Counted from the stretch's first letter, positions 9,301-19,260 are shown. The stretch is DNA of 64,000 nucleotides from Planctomycetaceae bacterium (GCA_024742875.1 JANSXP010000018.1:38155-102154), one strand, 5' to 3'. Numbers and translations: made by a program. Notes: a model not told the origin generated them from the sequence alone.

Positions 9301-10536
9301 TCAAAAGCTCAGCTTCATCAGCCGGTTCTGATCTTTGATCAACAGTCCGTCTGGCAGGACCACAGGCGGTGCCCACGTCGGCCGATCGGAAACCGTCCAG
9401 CGGCCAGCCTCCTGCAGTCCATTCCCACTGGCCCGGATGACCTGAAGACGCCCCGTGTCATTCAAGGCCACAACGAAATCTGAGACCGTCAGAAAGGTGG
9501 CGTTGGCCCCGTAGCGTCCTTCGCCCTGCCAGAGAATCTGCCCGTTGTCCGGATTCACGCAGAACAGCCGACCACGGCCAAAGTGAGACAGGCCAAACAA
9601 CAGATCGTTACAGATCACAGCGGAACTCATATCCAGCCCCACACGGTCCTGCGACCAGACCTTCTGCACAGTCCAGCGGCCATTTGCCAGCTGAGGGTGG
9701 AAGCAGTGCAGGCCGCGATTTTCCGCGCCCAGCAGAATGCGTCCCTGATGGAGCGTCGGCGTGGGCATATTCTGATTGTGCTCCTGGTGGGCGAACGGTG
9801 TACTCCACAGCTTTTCTCCAGTCTCCAGTTCCACGCCAACCAGTTCCAGATGGTTCCACTCGACCACCTGCTGCACGCCCTCGATCTCTGTCACCAGAGG
9901 AGACGAATACGATGCCCCCGCGGAACCTGACGTCCAGATTTCGGCGCCGGTTTCTGCATCGAGAGCTGCCAACTCGCCCCGATCATCATTGCCAAAATGC
10001 ACAATGACTCTCCCTTCATGAACAACGGGCGAACACGAGGCTCCCCAGTGCGGATGATTCTGCTGATACCTGCGGCCATAATCAGATCGCCACAGCAGGC
10101 GCCCGTCGTCCGCCGACCACGCAATCAGATCGCCTGTGATCGTGAGAATGAAGACGCGACCGTCCGCGTAAACGGGGCAGGCCTTGGGGCCTTTGCCATG
10201 AAACTCACCTCCTCCGCGAACACGGAACGGCACCGACACCGACTTCTTCCAGATCACCTCACCGGTGGACAGATCAACGCACAGCAGCACTTCGTCTTCC
10301 CCAGCGCGAGCGTGCTGAAAGACACGGTCACCGACGACCAGCGGCGTTCCATAGCCAGTTCCCACATTCACCGCCCAGACGGTGCGGGGACGTTCGGGCC
10401 AGGGCTGGGGAAGCTGCACTCCCGTCACGCGGCCGTTACGAGTCGGTCCCAGCCAGCCCGTCCAGTCACCCGCCAGTACGGGAAACTGACACATCAGGAC
10501 AGCCGTGACTCCAAGAATTTTCCAGGTGTGTCTCAT
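9301..10536 (-). CDS. Secreted PQQ-type beta-propeller protein
   Basis: A 411-residue secreted protein with a signal peptide (cleavage near residue 22, VLA-GDW) and repeated propeller blades of the PQQ/BamB type, such as LLCVDLSTGEVIWKK, LIAWSADDGRLLWRS, LAALDAETGAEIWTS and LFCVNPDNGQILWQG. WTGWLGPTRNGRV after the signal peptide is the usual opening of planctomycete members. No catalytic cofactor site is evident, so a scaffold or periplasmic sensor role is as likely as enzyme activity. A GGAGG ribosome binding site precedes the ATG. Confidence 0.85.
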   Translation of the reverse strand: MRHTWKILGVTAVLMCQFPVLAGDWTGWLGPTRNGRVTGVQLPQPWPERPRTVWAVNVGTGYGTPLVVGDRVFQHARAGEDEVLLCVDLSTGEVIWKKSVSVPFRVRGGGEFHGKGPKACPVYADGRVFILTITGDLIAWSADDGRLLWRSDYGRRYQQNHPHWGASCSPVVHEGRVIVHFGNDDRGELAALDAETGAEIWTSGSAGASYSSPLVTEIEGVQQVVEWNHLELVGVELETGEKLWSTPFAHQEHNQNMPTPTLHQGRILLGAENRGLHCFHPQLANGRWTVQKVWSQDRVGLDMSSAVICNDLLFGLSHFGRGRLFCVNPDNGQILWQGEGRYGANATFLTVSDFVVALNDTGRLQVIRASGNGLQEAGRWTVSDRPTWAPPVVLPDGLLIKDQNRLMKLSF

Positions 10537-10770
10537 GAAAGTTTCCTCCGGTTCTGCCAGGCTTCGCGGCTGCGAGTTTTCCGGATCAGCAGTTTGCCCC
10601 CCGTCATCGCGTTAAACTGAGTTGACTCTGTCGTCTATTGTTCGAATCATCACCATTGTGCCAGACCCCCAGGAGTCGGGCAATGGGTCGCGGCGTTTGC
10701 GCGCCGGACGATCCACGCTGGACCACTCGGCAAATTACTCCCTGCAGGCTCACTGGAAACGGAGCACCCA

Positions 10771-12387
10771 ATGTTATCACTGACTGCCGCCACACCACGG
10801 CGACTTTCCGTCTGTCGTCTGCTGATCGCCTGCGTGGTTGGCGGCAGCCTGCTGACAATCCCCCCCGCCTGTCACGCACAAAGTGGCGAGGACATTGCCA
10901 AAGGCCTGCTGCGTGCACTCATCGAATCGCAGCTGGAGAAATCGCGTCGCAAAGCAGACTCACGATTTTCACCGCCGCCCCCCGGCCGACCAGGTTTTGG
11001 AGGTCCGCCGGCGGAGACTCAGGAAATTCTGCAGCTGCGGCCGATTTCCGCCAGCCTGTCTCAGGAGTCCGCCACGCTTGTCACGCTGCTGCAGACAGAC
11101 GCACGACGCAGTTTTGCCGCTCGTCCATTTCTGGCAGACGCCATTCGACTGCAGGCCAGTGCCGCAGCGCTGCGGCAGCGGTCCGCCGGTATCCGCAGCC
11201 ACCTGCTGGTGCAGGATGATTTCCGCGGCTTCAATAACGACTGGTCGGCCCTGTCGTTTCATCTGAATGAGTGTCAGGGCATCAGCAATCAGACGCGCGC
11301 GTGCATGAAACGCATTGCCGCACTCGATCAGAAATACTGTGCTCTGCTGGGCATACAGGAACAGTTCAACAACCGCGAACTGGTACGCGCCGCCTACACA
11401 CTGACCACCTACACGACCGATCTGATCGACGATGTGCGGGACACCTATCGGCCCGGCAATCGCCATCGGCAGGTCGTGCGGGATGTGGGGCGATTCGCGC
11501 AGAAGGCGGACTATTTTGCCTCGCAGGTGTCTCAGGGGAATCCTTACGCAACCGTCGTTTCGTCGCTGCAGGATCTGTACGAAGACTGGCGTCAGCTGGA
11601 ATCACGACTGGCTGAGTACAACGGTCATTCCACAACCCGCACGGCCAGCCGCATTCAGCAGTCCTTTCGCGATATCCATGACTTACTGCGACTGGAAATC
11701 GGCCTGAATAAGGATCAGGTCCTGCACCTGGTGCACACCATCGACACGGAAGTGTCTGATATCTTCCGCACGATTACGCTGGAGCAGTTGATGACGCTGC
11801 CTGACAGTCAGGCGGTTCCCGGCGCGGCCGATGCGCTGTACGGCACGGTGCAAAACCTCGATGATCTGATTCGGCGGGATCAAAACCCGCAGGAAATCGG
11901 GGAGGCGTGGGTTTACGCGGACGAAGCCTGGAAGGAATTTGAGTACTTTCTGGGCCCCATCCAAAACCCTCAGACGGCTGTCCGGCTGCGAAAAATTGGT
12001 GACTCGATGCGGTCGCTCAAACAAGCGCTGGGCGTCACCGTGCAGTACGACCGACAGGCACTGGTCCGCAGCGCTTCGACGATGGAATTTCTGACCAATC
12101 AGCTGCTGCGGACCGTGCAGAAATGGCATCAGCGGAGCGGTCAAAACCGCCAGCTGCAGGTCCGCATTCAGCAGCTGGAAGCCGCCCTGAATCGCATCGA
12201 ACAATCACTGGCAGCGGGCGGCAACCAGCGGAACCACCTGCGGGACGTTGATCAGGCCATTGCCCAGTGGCAGCAGATCCGTCCTGAACTCAAGGCCTGT
12301 GACACGGAGGAACGCATCGAACTGGAACAGCTGGCCGGCAGCATCACCAGTGAAGGCATTCGTCTGCGGACCATGCTCACGCAATAG
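10771..12387 (+). CDS. Secreted alpha-helical (coiled-coil) protein of unknown function
   Basis: 538 residues that I do not recognise. A signal peptide covers residues 1-36 (hydrophobic core LLIACVVGGSLLTI, cleavage after CHA). GGAG lies 6 bp before the ATG. A Pro/Gly-rich linker (PPPPGRPGFGGPP) at about residues 68-82 leads into a long run of heptad-like helices rich in Leu, Gln, Arg and Asp, with candidate coiled coil near residues 445-520. There are no obvious enzymatic motifs. The next gene starts 20 bp downstream on the same strand and is a sulfatase-like protein, so they probably form a two-gene unit. Confidence 0.75.
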   Translation: MLSLTAATPRRLSVCRLLIACVVGGSLLTIPPACHAQSGEDIAKGLLRALIESQLEKSRRKADSRFSPPPPGRPGFGGPPAETQEILQLRPISASLSQESATLVTLLQTDARRSFAARPFLADAIRLQASAAALRQRSAGIRSHLLVQDDFRGFNNDWSALSFHLNECQGISNQTRACMKRIAALDQKYCALLGIQEQFNNRELVRAAYTLTTYTTDLIDDVRDTYRPGNRHRQVVRDVGRFAQKADYFASQVSQGNPYATVVSSLQDLYEDWRQLESRLAEYNGHSTTRTASRIQQSFRDIHDLLRLEIGLNKDQVLHLVHTIDTEVSDIFRTITLEQLMTLPDSQAVPGAADALYGTVQNLDDLIRRDQNPQEIGEAWVYADEAWKEFEYFLGPIQNPQTAVRLRKIGDSMRSLKQALGVTVQYDRQALVRSASTMEFLTNQLLRTVQKWHQRSGQNRQLQVRIQQLEAALNRIEQSLAAGGNQRNHLRDVDQAIAQWQQIRPELKACDTEERIELEQLAGSITSEGIRLRTMLTQ

Positions 12388-12407
12388 CGCAAGCCGACGG
12401 AAATTTG

Positions 12408-13343
12408 ATGACTCAGGTTCTGCTGCTGACTTTCGATCGCCTGCCTAACAGGCAGTTGACCGGAGACGACGCTGCGCTTACGCAGGCTTACGAAACGCTT
12501 GATGCCGTTTCCGCCAGCTTTGAAAATCACTACCTGCAGCAGCCCGGTGTTCACGGTGTTCTGTCTTCGCCCGCATGGCCGCAGCTCATGCAGGCGCTGC
12601 AGAACAGCAGTGCAAACGTTCAGCTTTTGCAGGATGAAGCCAGCGTATTGCCGCTGGCTGAAACGGAATCCACCTTCCGGGCAGTCAGTTCCCCCGAGGT
12701 AATAGAAGCGGTCAGGGAGAAACCGGAGGGCCCCACCCTGAGGTGGGTGCATGTGGCGCTTTCTGTCAGTGACGACGCGGCCGCCGCGCGATTCACGCAG
12801 CTGACCCAGGCAGTGTCCACGGCCAAATGGACGACAGCACTGATCACTTCTCTCACTGGTGACGACGCACCCGTTTCCATGCGATTTCAGTCCCCCTGCT
12901 TTGAATCACTGATCAGGGTACCGCTCTGGCTCACGGGAAAGGACGGGGACTGCCGCCGCATCCAGGCCGTCACCGGCAGCTTTGATATGGCCGTGACCAT
13001 CGCTGAACTGTTTGAACGGATGGTCGTCAGCGAAGCTGCCAGGGAGCCCGGCGCCCCGGCGGACGGTGGCGAGCTGAGACAACTGCATGGCCCCATGAAT
13101 CTGCTGGCGGCGGCGGCGACACCCGGCCAGTCCCTCGATCGCAATCTGCTGATCGAATCCAGCACGGCCCGAGCCATACGTTCCCGCTCGTTTTTGTTCG
13201 TGGCACCACACGGACAGACAGACGCATTCCGCACAGGGCTGTATGTGAAACCGGCTGATCACTGGAACGTCAATGACGTGAGCGCTGAGTATCTGCAGCA
13301 GACGCAGGATTTCGAAAACCTGCTGGAGACCGCTGACGCCTGA
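12408..13343 (+). CDS. Sulfatase/alkaline-phosphatase-fold protein lacking the catalytic motif (pseudo-sulfatase)
   Basis: 311 residues. The order of segments matches a shrunken type I sulfatase: TQVLLLTFDRLP (first strand; the usual Asp-Asp pair is Asp-Arg here), TLDAVSASFENHYLQQPG, RWVHVALSVSDD, ALITSLTGDDAP, ESLIRVPLWLTGKDG, and a C-terminal GLYVKPADHWNVNDVS. The C/S-X-P-X-R sequence that supplies the formylglycine nucleophile is absent; VLSSPAWPQL stands in its place. Length is well below the usual 450-550. There is no signal peptide at this start. Catalysis is unlikely, and a structural or binding role is inferred. The ATG at 12408 is preferred over the in-frame TTG one codon earlier. 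Confidence 0.6.
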   Translation: MTQVLLLTFDRLPNRQLTGDDAALTQAYETLDAVSASFENHYLQQPGVHGVLSSPAWPQLMQALQNSSANVQLLQDEASVLPLAETESTFRAVSSPEVIEAVREKPEGPTLRWVHVALSVSDDAAAARFTQLTQAVSTAKWTTALITSLTGDDAPVSMRFQSPCFESLIRVPLWLTGKDGDCRRIQAVTGSFDMAVTIAELFERMVVSEAAREPGAPADGGELRQLHGPMNLLAAAATPGQSLDRNLLIESSTARAIRSRSFLFVAPHGQTDAFRTGLYVKPADHWNVNDVSAEYLQQTQDFENLLETADA

Positions 13344-13693
13344 CAGCGAGTGTCGCAGCCCGCTCGCATGCGCGACCAAACGCCAGAACGCTGCATAAAA
13401 GCAACAGGCCCGATTATCAGCAACGAACCCGGCAGGGTGCCCGTGGCCCCGGAAAAACGGGCTTTATGGCGACCAGTGAGTGTGTCAATTTGGCGCAGTC
13501 AGTGATGCGCCAGGGCAACATTTCCCACCCATCGGTTGTTTGGCTGGGCGGCTCCTTCGTGTTTTGTGCGCAGTCGGTTTTCGTGCTGTCTTCGAGGGTG
13601 ATCAGCTTGAATACTCCCTACTCGAAGGATCCCACCCAGGCGACGGACCGTCACTGCATGGCAAGCGGACAATTGATAAGTAGAGAGCAGAAC
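13344..13693. other. Upstream region of the cadherin-repeat gene
   Basis: No gene is supported here. The coding frame of the downstream surface protein is open through much of it, but the product (Cys- and Ser-containing, no sorting motif) is unlike the protein, and the ATG at 13694 has a purine-rich ribosome binding site (AGAGAGCAG). A GC-rich hairpin (GCCCGT at 13439-13444 with ACGGGC at 13457-13462) is the only visible structure. No promoter can be named with confidence. Confidence 0.4.
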
Positions 13694-16600
13694 ATGAAGA
13701 ATCATAAAGTCGAATCATTCGAACAGATGATCCTGATGTCCGCTTCCGGAGCGGATACGGACATCACAGGAACAGAAGCCGCGGACATGCTGGTTTCTGA
13801 CGCCGATAACCAGACCCTCATCGGCCTGGGTGGCAACGACACCATCGAAGGCGGCCTGAACAGCCTGATTTCCGGTGGAGAGGGAGACGATCGCATCATC
13901 ACCAAAGACGGCACCAATGTCGTCGACGGCGGTGCGGGATTCGACACCCTGCAGCTGACCAGCAGCCAGCGTTCTGATTTTCACGTGATCGACCGCGGAT
14001 TTGGTATTGTCGAAATCTGCAGTGACACGCAGCGAACTTTCGTCACCGACGTGGAAGCCGTGCAGTTCAGCGATGGCACCTTCACGATTGAGCAACTGCT
14101 GGGCGGCGGTTCCGGTGGCAACACCCCCCCCATGATTGTCGATCCGACCAACACCCACATCAGCATTGACGAAAACACAACCTTCGTCGTGGATGTCAAT
14201 GCCACCGATCTGGATGGCGATGACATCACCTATTCGCTGAAGGACGATGCAGACAGCGCGGCCTTCCAGATTGACCCATCCACAGGCGAACTGTCGTTTA
14301 AAGCGGCTCCGGATTTTGAAAACCCGACGGACACCGACGGCGACAACACTTATGACGTGACGGTCATTGCCAGCGATGGCACCGACCAGGTGGAAATCAC
14401 TCTTTGGGTGACCGTCAATGACGTTGCCGAAGGTGGTGGCAATACACCTCCGGAATTCTCCAACATCACCGAAGATCAGATGATTCTGGTGGACGAGAAC
14501 CAGACAGCGGTCATCGACATCGACGCCACAGATGCGGATGGCGACACGCTGACGTATTTCTTCTCTGATGGCCTGGGCGTGCCCGGCAGCGGCTTCAACG
14601 AAGATACCGGCAGCTTCAACCTGGATCCCAACACAGGCGTGCTGTCATTCAAAACTGCGCCCGACTTTGAAAATCCGGGCGATGCCGATGGCAACAACGA
14701 GTACCTGCTGACAATTGTGGTTTCTGACGGCCAGAGTGCCCGCGAACGCAACATCGTCGTCAAGGTGCAGGACGTGAATGAAGGCGGCGGCAACACGGCC
14801 CCTGAGTTCACCAACGTCCAGGAAGGCGAAGTCGTTCAGGTCATGGAGAACACCACGGCGGTCGGTGATGCGGACGCCACCGATGCCGACGGCGACACAC
14901 TGACCTACAGCATTTCCGGCGGAGCAGACGCGAGCCTGTTCGACATCGACGCGGCCACAGGAGTGGTCAGCTTCAAGACCGCTCCGGACTTTGAAACTCC
15001 AGGCGATGCCGACGGCGACAACCGATACGACCTGCAGCTGACCGTGGCTGATGGCAATGGTGGCACCGATGTGAAGAATGTGATCATTAAGGTCACCGAT
15101 GTCAGCGAAGGCGGCTTCAACAACGCCCCCGTCTTCACCAACGTGCAGGAAGGCGAAGTCGTCCAGGTTGTGGAAAACACGACAGCTGTCGGTGACGCTG
15201 ACGCCACCGATGCGGACGGCGATACGCTGACCTACAGCATTTCCGGCGGAGCGGACGGCAGCCTGTTCAACATCGACGCGGCGACAGGAGTTGTCACGTT
15301 CAAGGCGGCCCCTGACTTCGAAAATCCGGGCGATGCCGATGGCGACAACCTGTATCAGCTGCAGCTGACCGTGGCGGACGGCAACGGTGGATCAGACATC
15401 AAAAACGTCATCATTAAAGTGGTCGACACCAATGATGGTGGATTCAACAACGCCCCGGTCTTCACCAACGTGCAGGAAGGCGAAGTCGTTCAGGTTGTGG
15501 AAAACACAACAGCCGTCGGTGATGCCGACGCCACCGATGCAGACGGCGACACTCTGACATACAGCATCTCAGGCGGGGCGGACGCCGCGCTGTTTACCAT
15601 TGATGGGGCGACTGGTGTCGTCAGTTTCAGCGCCGCTCCGGACTTTGAAAATCCGGGGGATGCCAACAGTGACAACCGCTACGAACTGCAGCTGACAGTG
15701 TCCGACGGCAATGGCGGCAGCGATGTGAAGAACGTGATCATCAAAGTCACCGACGCCAGCGATGGCGGTTTTAACAACGCCCCCGTGTTTACCAACGTGC
15801 AGGAAGGCGAAGTCGTTCAGGTCGCTGAGAACACAACGGCCGTGGGCGACGCCAACGCGACCGACGCTGATGGCGACACTCTGACGTACAGCATCTCCGG
15901 CGGAGCGGACGGCAGTCTGTTCACCATTGATGCGGCAACCGGCGTGGTAAGCTTCAGTGCGGCTCCGGACTTTGAAAATCCGGCAGATGCCAACGGTGAC
16001 AATAGCTACGAACTGCAGCTGACCGTCTCAGACGGCAATGGTGGCAGCGATGTGAAGAACGTCATCATTAAAGTGACCGATGTGAACGATGGCGGCAACA
16101 ACACGGCCCCTGTGTTTACGAACGTGCAGGAAGGCGAGATTGTTGATGTGGCTGAGAACACCACGGCTGTCGGTGATGCCAATGCGACCGACGCTGATGG
16201 CGATACTCTGACCTACAGCATCAGTGGTGGTGCGGACGCTTCTTTGTTCAGCATCGACAGTGCAACAGGCGTTGTGAGCTTCGTGGCGGCTCCGGACTTT
16301 GAAACCCCGGGAGATGCCGACAGCAACAATCGCTACGAACTGCAGCTGACCGTCTCTGACGGCAATGGTGGCACAGACGTGAAGAACGTCATCATTCGCG
16401 TCACAGATGTGGGCGAAGGCGGCGGCAACACGGCTCCGACGTTTACCAACGTGACTAATATGGAGTCCGTGGCGGTCGCCGAAAACACGACCTTCGTGGG
16501 TGACGCCGATGCGTCTGACGCAGACGGTGACACGCTGACCTTCAGTATCTCCGGCGGAGCGGACGCCAGTCTGTTTACCATTGATTCGTCCACGGGCCGA

Positions 16601-17065
16601 CTGTTCTTTGTCAACGCCCCGGACTTTGAGAACCCCGGCGATACCAACACGGACAATTTCTACGAACTGACCCTGCGTGTGTCAGACGGCACAGCGTTCC
16701 AGGAACGCAGTGTCTTTGTCCAGGTCGATGATGTGAACGAAGGCGGCAATCAGGCGCCTCGATTCACCAACGTTCAGGTTTCCGAGTTCGTCAACGTCAA
16801 CGAGAACACCACGTTCATCGGCGATGCTGACGCCACTGACGCGGACGGAGACACTCTGTCGTTCTCCATCGTGGGCGGATCAGATGCCAGTCTGTTCACC
16901 ATCAATGCCACCACGGGCGTGCTGTCCTTCGTCAACGCCCAGGACTTTGAGAACCCGGGCGATTCCGATGGGGACAACAGCTTTGGGGTGATCATTCGCG
17001 TCTCTGACGGCACTTCCTACCAGGACCGACTGGTCTGGGTGGAACTGGTGGATGTCGCAGAATAG
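13694..17065 (+). CDS. Large secreted cadherin-like repeat protein with RTX-type N-terminal segment
   Basis: 1,123 residues. The N-terminus KVESFEQMILMSASGAD resembles the planctomycete sorting motif written LExRxLLSA, which replaces a signal peptide in many giant planctomycete surface proteins. Residues about 20-85 hold Gly-Asp-rich RTX-like turns (GLGGNDTIEGG, GGEGDDRII, DGGAGFDTL) that would bind calcium. Then come nine cadherin-like domains of 107-117 residues starting at 14120, each with NTAPxFTN, a xENTT strand, the Ca-binding ATDADGDTLTYS motif and FKTAPDFENPGDADGDN. The protein stops right after domain nine with no cell-wall anchor. It is probably a surface adhesin or matrix protein. 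A clear terminator follows. Confidence 0.85.
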   Translation: MKNHKVESFEQMILMSASGADTDITGTEAADMLVSDADNQTLIGLGGNDTIEGGLNSLISGGEGDDRIITKDGTNVVDGGAGFDTLQLTSSQRSDFHVIDRGFGIVEICSDTQRTFVTDVEAVQFSDGTFTIEQLLGGGSGGNTPPMIVDPTNTHISIDENTTFVVDVNATDLDGDDITYSLKDDADSAAFQIDPSTGELSFKAAPDFENPTDTDGDNTYDVTVIASDGTDQVEITLWVTVNDVAEGGGNTPPEFSNITEDQMILVDENQTAVIDIDATDADGDTLTYFFSDGLGVPGSGFNEDTGSFNLDPNTGVLSFKTAPDFENPGDADGNNEYLLTIVVSDGQSARERNIVVKVQDVNEGGGNTAPEFTNVQEGEVVQVMENTTAVGDADATDADGDTLTYSISGGADASLFDIDAATGVVSFKTAPDFETPGDADGDNRYDLQLTVADGNGGTDVKNVIIKVTDVSEGGFNNAPVFTNVQEGEVVQVVENTTAVGDADATDADGDTLTYSISGGADGSLFNIDAATGVVTFKAAPDFENPGDADGDNLYQLQLTVADGNGGSDIKNVIIKVVDTNDGGFNNAPVFTNVQEGEVVQVVENTTAVGDADATDADGDTLTYSISGGADAALFTIDGATGVVSFSAAPDFENPGDANSDNRYELQLTVSDGNGGSDVKNVIIKVTDASDGGFNNAPVFTNVQEGEVVQVAENTTAVGDANATDADGDTLTYSISGGADGSLFTIDAATGVVSFSAAPDFENPADANGDNSYELQLTVSDGNGGSDVKNVIIKVTDVNDGGNNTAPVFTNVQEGEIVDVAENTTAVGDANATDADGDTLTYSISGGADASLFSIDSATGVVSFVAAPDFETPGDADSNNRYELQLTVSDGNGGTDVKNVIIRVTDVGEGGGNTAPTFTNVTNMESVAVAENTTFVGDADASDADGDTLTFSISGGADASLFTIDSSTGRLFFVNAPDFENPGDTNTDNFYELTLRVSDGTAFQERSVFVQVDDVNEGGNQAPRFTNVQVSEFVNVNENTTFIGDADATDADGDTLSFSIVGGSDASLFTINATTGVLSFVNAQDFENPGDSDGDNSFGVIIRVSDGTSYQDRLVWVELVDVAE
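14792..16426 (+). repeat. Five tandem 327-bp coding repeats
   Basis: Cadherin-like units 3 to 7 start at 14792, 15119, 15446, 15773 and 16100 and are exactly 327 bp (109 codons) apart. The shared GGCGA word at 14825, 15152, 15479, 15806 and 16133 shows the register. Protein identity between units is very high, and the DNA is similar enough for unequal recombination. Flanking units are less regular: unit 1 is 321 bp, unit 2 is 351 bp, unit 8 is 321 bp, and unit 9 runs from 16748 to the end of the gene. Confidence 0.9.
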
Positions 17066-17106
17066 CGTTCCGCTTCCGGCATGAGGCCGCCATTCGATTG
17101 CCTTCC

Positions 17107-17141
17107 GGCCCACTCGCGCTCGCTGCGGGTGGGCCGTTTTT
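17107..17141 (+). terminator. Rho-independent terminator after the cadherin-repeat gene
   Basis: An 11-bp stem (17107-17117 with 17125-17135, one G-U pair) with a 7-nt loop is followed by GTTTTTC. It lies 42 bp after the stop codon and separates this gene from the MoxR cluster. Confidence 0.85.
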
Positions 17142-17337
17142 CGTGTGTCCAGATACCTTCCACCGCCCCTGGGGGGACGAAATGCGAGTTCCGTGATGTG
17201 GGAAGATTCTTTTTGGGTCGTCATTTGCCTATGATCGACCAGCACCGAGTGGCGAAATCGGTGTTCTTTTACTGCGTCAGCCGCAGCGCTGACACGTTTG
17301 TTTTGAACCCAACGGTGCTCAGGTACCGGAGATGTCA

Positions 17338-18387
17338 ATGTCGGATACAGCCGAAGTATCGCGAGAATCCATCGATCTGCTTCATCACGCGCACGAGCAG
17401 CTGCGGGAACAGATATCCAAAGTCATCGTCGGTCAGAGTGATGTGATCGACCAGCTGCTGATCGCACTGTTCAGCCGCGGCCACTGCCTGCTGGAGGGTG
17501 TCCCGGGCCTGGCCAAGACGCTGATGATCAGCACGGTGTCTCGCTGCCTGTCGATGAGCTTTTCGCGCATTCAGTTCACACCAGACCTGATGCCCGCGGA
17601 CATCACGGGAACGGACGTACTTCAGGAAAACCGTGACACGGGGCAGCGTGAGTTTCGCTTCATTCCCGGACCTCTGTTTCACAACGTCGTCCTGGCTGAC
17701 GAAATCAACCGCACGCCTCCCAAGACACAGGCCGCGCTGCTGGAAGCGATGCAGGAACGCCAGGTCACAGTTGGCCAGACGATTCACAAGCTGGCTGTGC
17801 CGTTTTTCGTGCTCGCTACGCAGAACCCCATTGAGCAGGAAGGCACTTACTCTCTGCCGGAAGCTCAGCAGGACCGCTTTATGTTTAAGGTGTTTGTCCG
17901 CTACCCGACGTTTGAAGAAGAGCGTCAGATCGCCCGACAAACCACGTCGACGGACGAAGCCGAAATTCAGCCCGTGCTTTCGGCCGAACAGGTGCTGGAA
18001 GTTCAGCAGGTTGTCAGGCAGGTCCCGGTCTCTGATCACGTGATCAATTACGCTCTGGCGCTGGTGCGGCAAACGCGCGTGGGCGAGCCAGGCACTCCCG
18101 AATGGATTAACGAGTGGCTCGGTTGGGGGGCAGGTCCCCGTGCCATGCAGAACCTGCTGCTTGGCGGCAAAGCCCGCGCCCTGCTGATGGGCCGCACCCA
18201 CGTTTCCACTGAAGACATTCAGGCGCTCGCCGCGCCCGTACTGCGACATCGAATCACTCCCAACTTCACGGCCGAAAGTGAAGGCGTCACGTCTGACACC
18301 GTCATCGAACGCCTGATTGCCGAAACCCCCGATAAGGAAAGCGAACTGACCAGTGACCCACGACTTGGAAAGATTTTTGCAGCCTGA
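17338..18387 (+). CDS. MoxR-family AAA+ ATPase
   Basis: A 349-residue AAA+ ATPase of the MoxR class. The Walker A motif is EGVPGLAKT, Walker B is [15 protein letters not shown], and [13 protein letters not shown] with [22 protein letters not shown] are class hallmarks. Such ATPases act as chaperones that activate VWA-domain partners, which are encoded just downstream. An in-frame ATG at 17332 directly abuts the GGAG at 17329-17332 region, so the ATG at 17338, with better spacing, is chosen. The next gene's GTG start overlaps by 35 bp. Confidence 0.93.
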   Translation: MSDTAEVSRESIDLLHHAHEQLREQISKVIVGQSDVIDQLLIALFSRGHCLLEGVPGLAKTLMISTVSRCLSMSFSRIQFTPDLMPADITGTDVLQENRDTGQREFRFIPGPLFHNVVLADEINRTPPKTQAALLEAMQERQVTVGQTIHKLAVPFFVLATQNPIEQEGTYSLPEAQQDRFMFKVFVRYPTFEEERQIARQTTSTDEAEIQPVLSAEQVLEVQQVVRQVPVSDHVINYALALVRQTRVGEPGTPEWINEWLGWGAGPRAMQNLLLGGKARALLMGRTHVSTEDIQALAAPVLRHRITPNFTAESEGVTSDTVIERLIAETPDKESELTSDPRLGKIFAA

Positions 18388-19255
18388 CGAAATCGCCAAG
18401 ATTTCGCGTCTGGAGCTGCGAGCTCGAAAAGTTGTCGAAGGGTTCGTCTCCGGATTGCACCGAAGTCCGTATTTTGGTCAGTCGATTGAATTTGTGCAGC
18501 ACCGGGAGTACGTCCCCGGTGATGACACCCGGCGTATCGACTGGAAGGTCTGGTCCCGCACCGATAAGTACTATCTGAAGCAGTTTGAAGAAGACACCAA
18601 TGTGCGTGTCGTACTGCTGGTGGATGGCAGCGAATCGATGCACTTTGGGTCAGGCAACTTTTCCAAATTCGACTACGCGCAGACCGTGGCCGCCGCACTG
18701 GCCACGCTGGTACTCAAACAGAATGATTCTGTTGGAGTGGCGCTGTTCGACAACCAGATCCGCAGTCTGATTCCCGCCAGCAGCCGCCACAATCACCTGC
18801 AGACAATTCTGCAGGGACTGTCGGCAGAAACGGCAACCGGAGAAACAGACATCCGCAGTGTGCTGCGGCGGTGTGCCGAAATGATGACACAACGCAGCAT
18901 TGTCGTGCTGATTTCCGACCTGTTCTGTGATCGGGAACACCTGTTCAAAGGTCTGCAGCTGCTGCGTCAGCGCAAACACGAAGTGCTGATCGTGCACACC
19001 ATGGACGACCAGGAGCTGGACTTCGATTACTCGGGCACACTGCGGTTTGAGGGTCTGGAAAATGCCGGGCGGCTGACATGCGATCCGGCCGCCCTGCGCT
19101 CCGGTTACCTAAACGCCGTGGAAAGCTTCCTGAATACAATTCGTCAGCGTTGCGCGGGCAGCCTGATTGACTATCGACTCACACGGACCACCGAAAACCT
19201 GGGGGCCGTGCTGTCCCACCTGTTGAACTACCGTCTGGGCATGAAACAACGATAG
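18353..19255 (+). CDS. DUF58 domain protein (VWA-like partner of MoxR)
   Basis: 300 residues. The DUF58 signature is [20 protein letters not shown] followed by [20 protein letters not shown]. After it comes a VWA-like fold with the MIDAS-type sequence LLVDGSESM and a later VVLISDLF strand. It is cytoplasmic, with no membrane segment. The GTG start at 18353 lies inside the moxR gene, which implies translational coupling. In known clusters MoxR, DUF58 and Bat-type proteins are inherited together and are linked to envelope stress or maturation of surface complexes. Confidence 0.92.
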   Translation: MTHDLERFLQPDEIAKISRLELRARKVVEGFVSGLHRSPYFGQSIEFVQHREYVPGDDTRRIDWKVWSRTDKYYLKQFEEDTNVRVVLLVDGSESMHFGSGNFSKFDYAQTVAAALATLVLKQNDSVGVALFDNQIRSLIPASSRHNHLQTILQGLSAETATGETDIRSVLRRCAEMMTQRSIVVLISDLFCDREHLFKGLQLLRQRKHEVLIVHTMDDQELDFDYSGTLRFEGLENAGRLTCDPAALRSGYLNAVESFLNTIRQRCAGSLIDYRLTRTTENLGAVLSHLLNYRLGMKQR

Positions 19256-19260
19256 GACGG

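Noticed and set aside
14120..17062. Regular repeats that could suggest a CRISPR or satellite array
   Set aside because: The repeats are 321-351 bp, in frame and encode cadherin-like domains.
17335..18399. A 354-codon open frame antisense to moxR
   Set aside because: The plus-strand product has intact Walker motifs, while the minus-strand product has atypical composition and no motifs.
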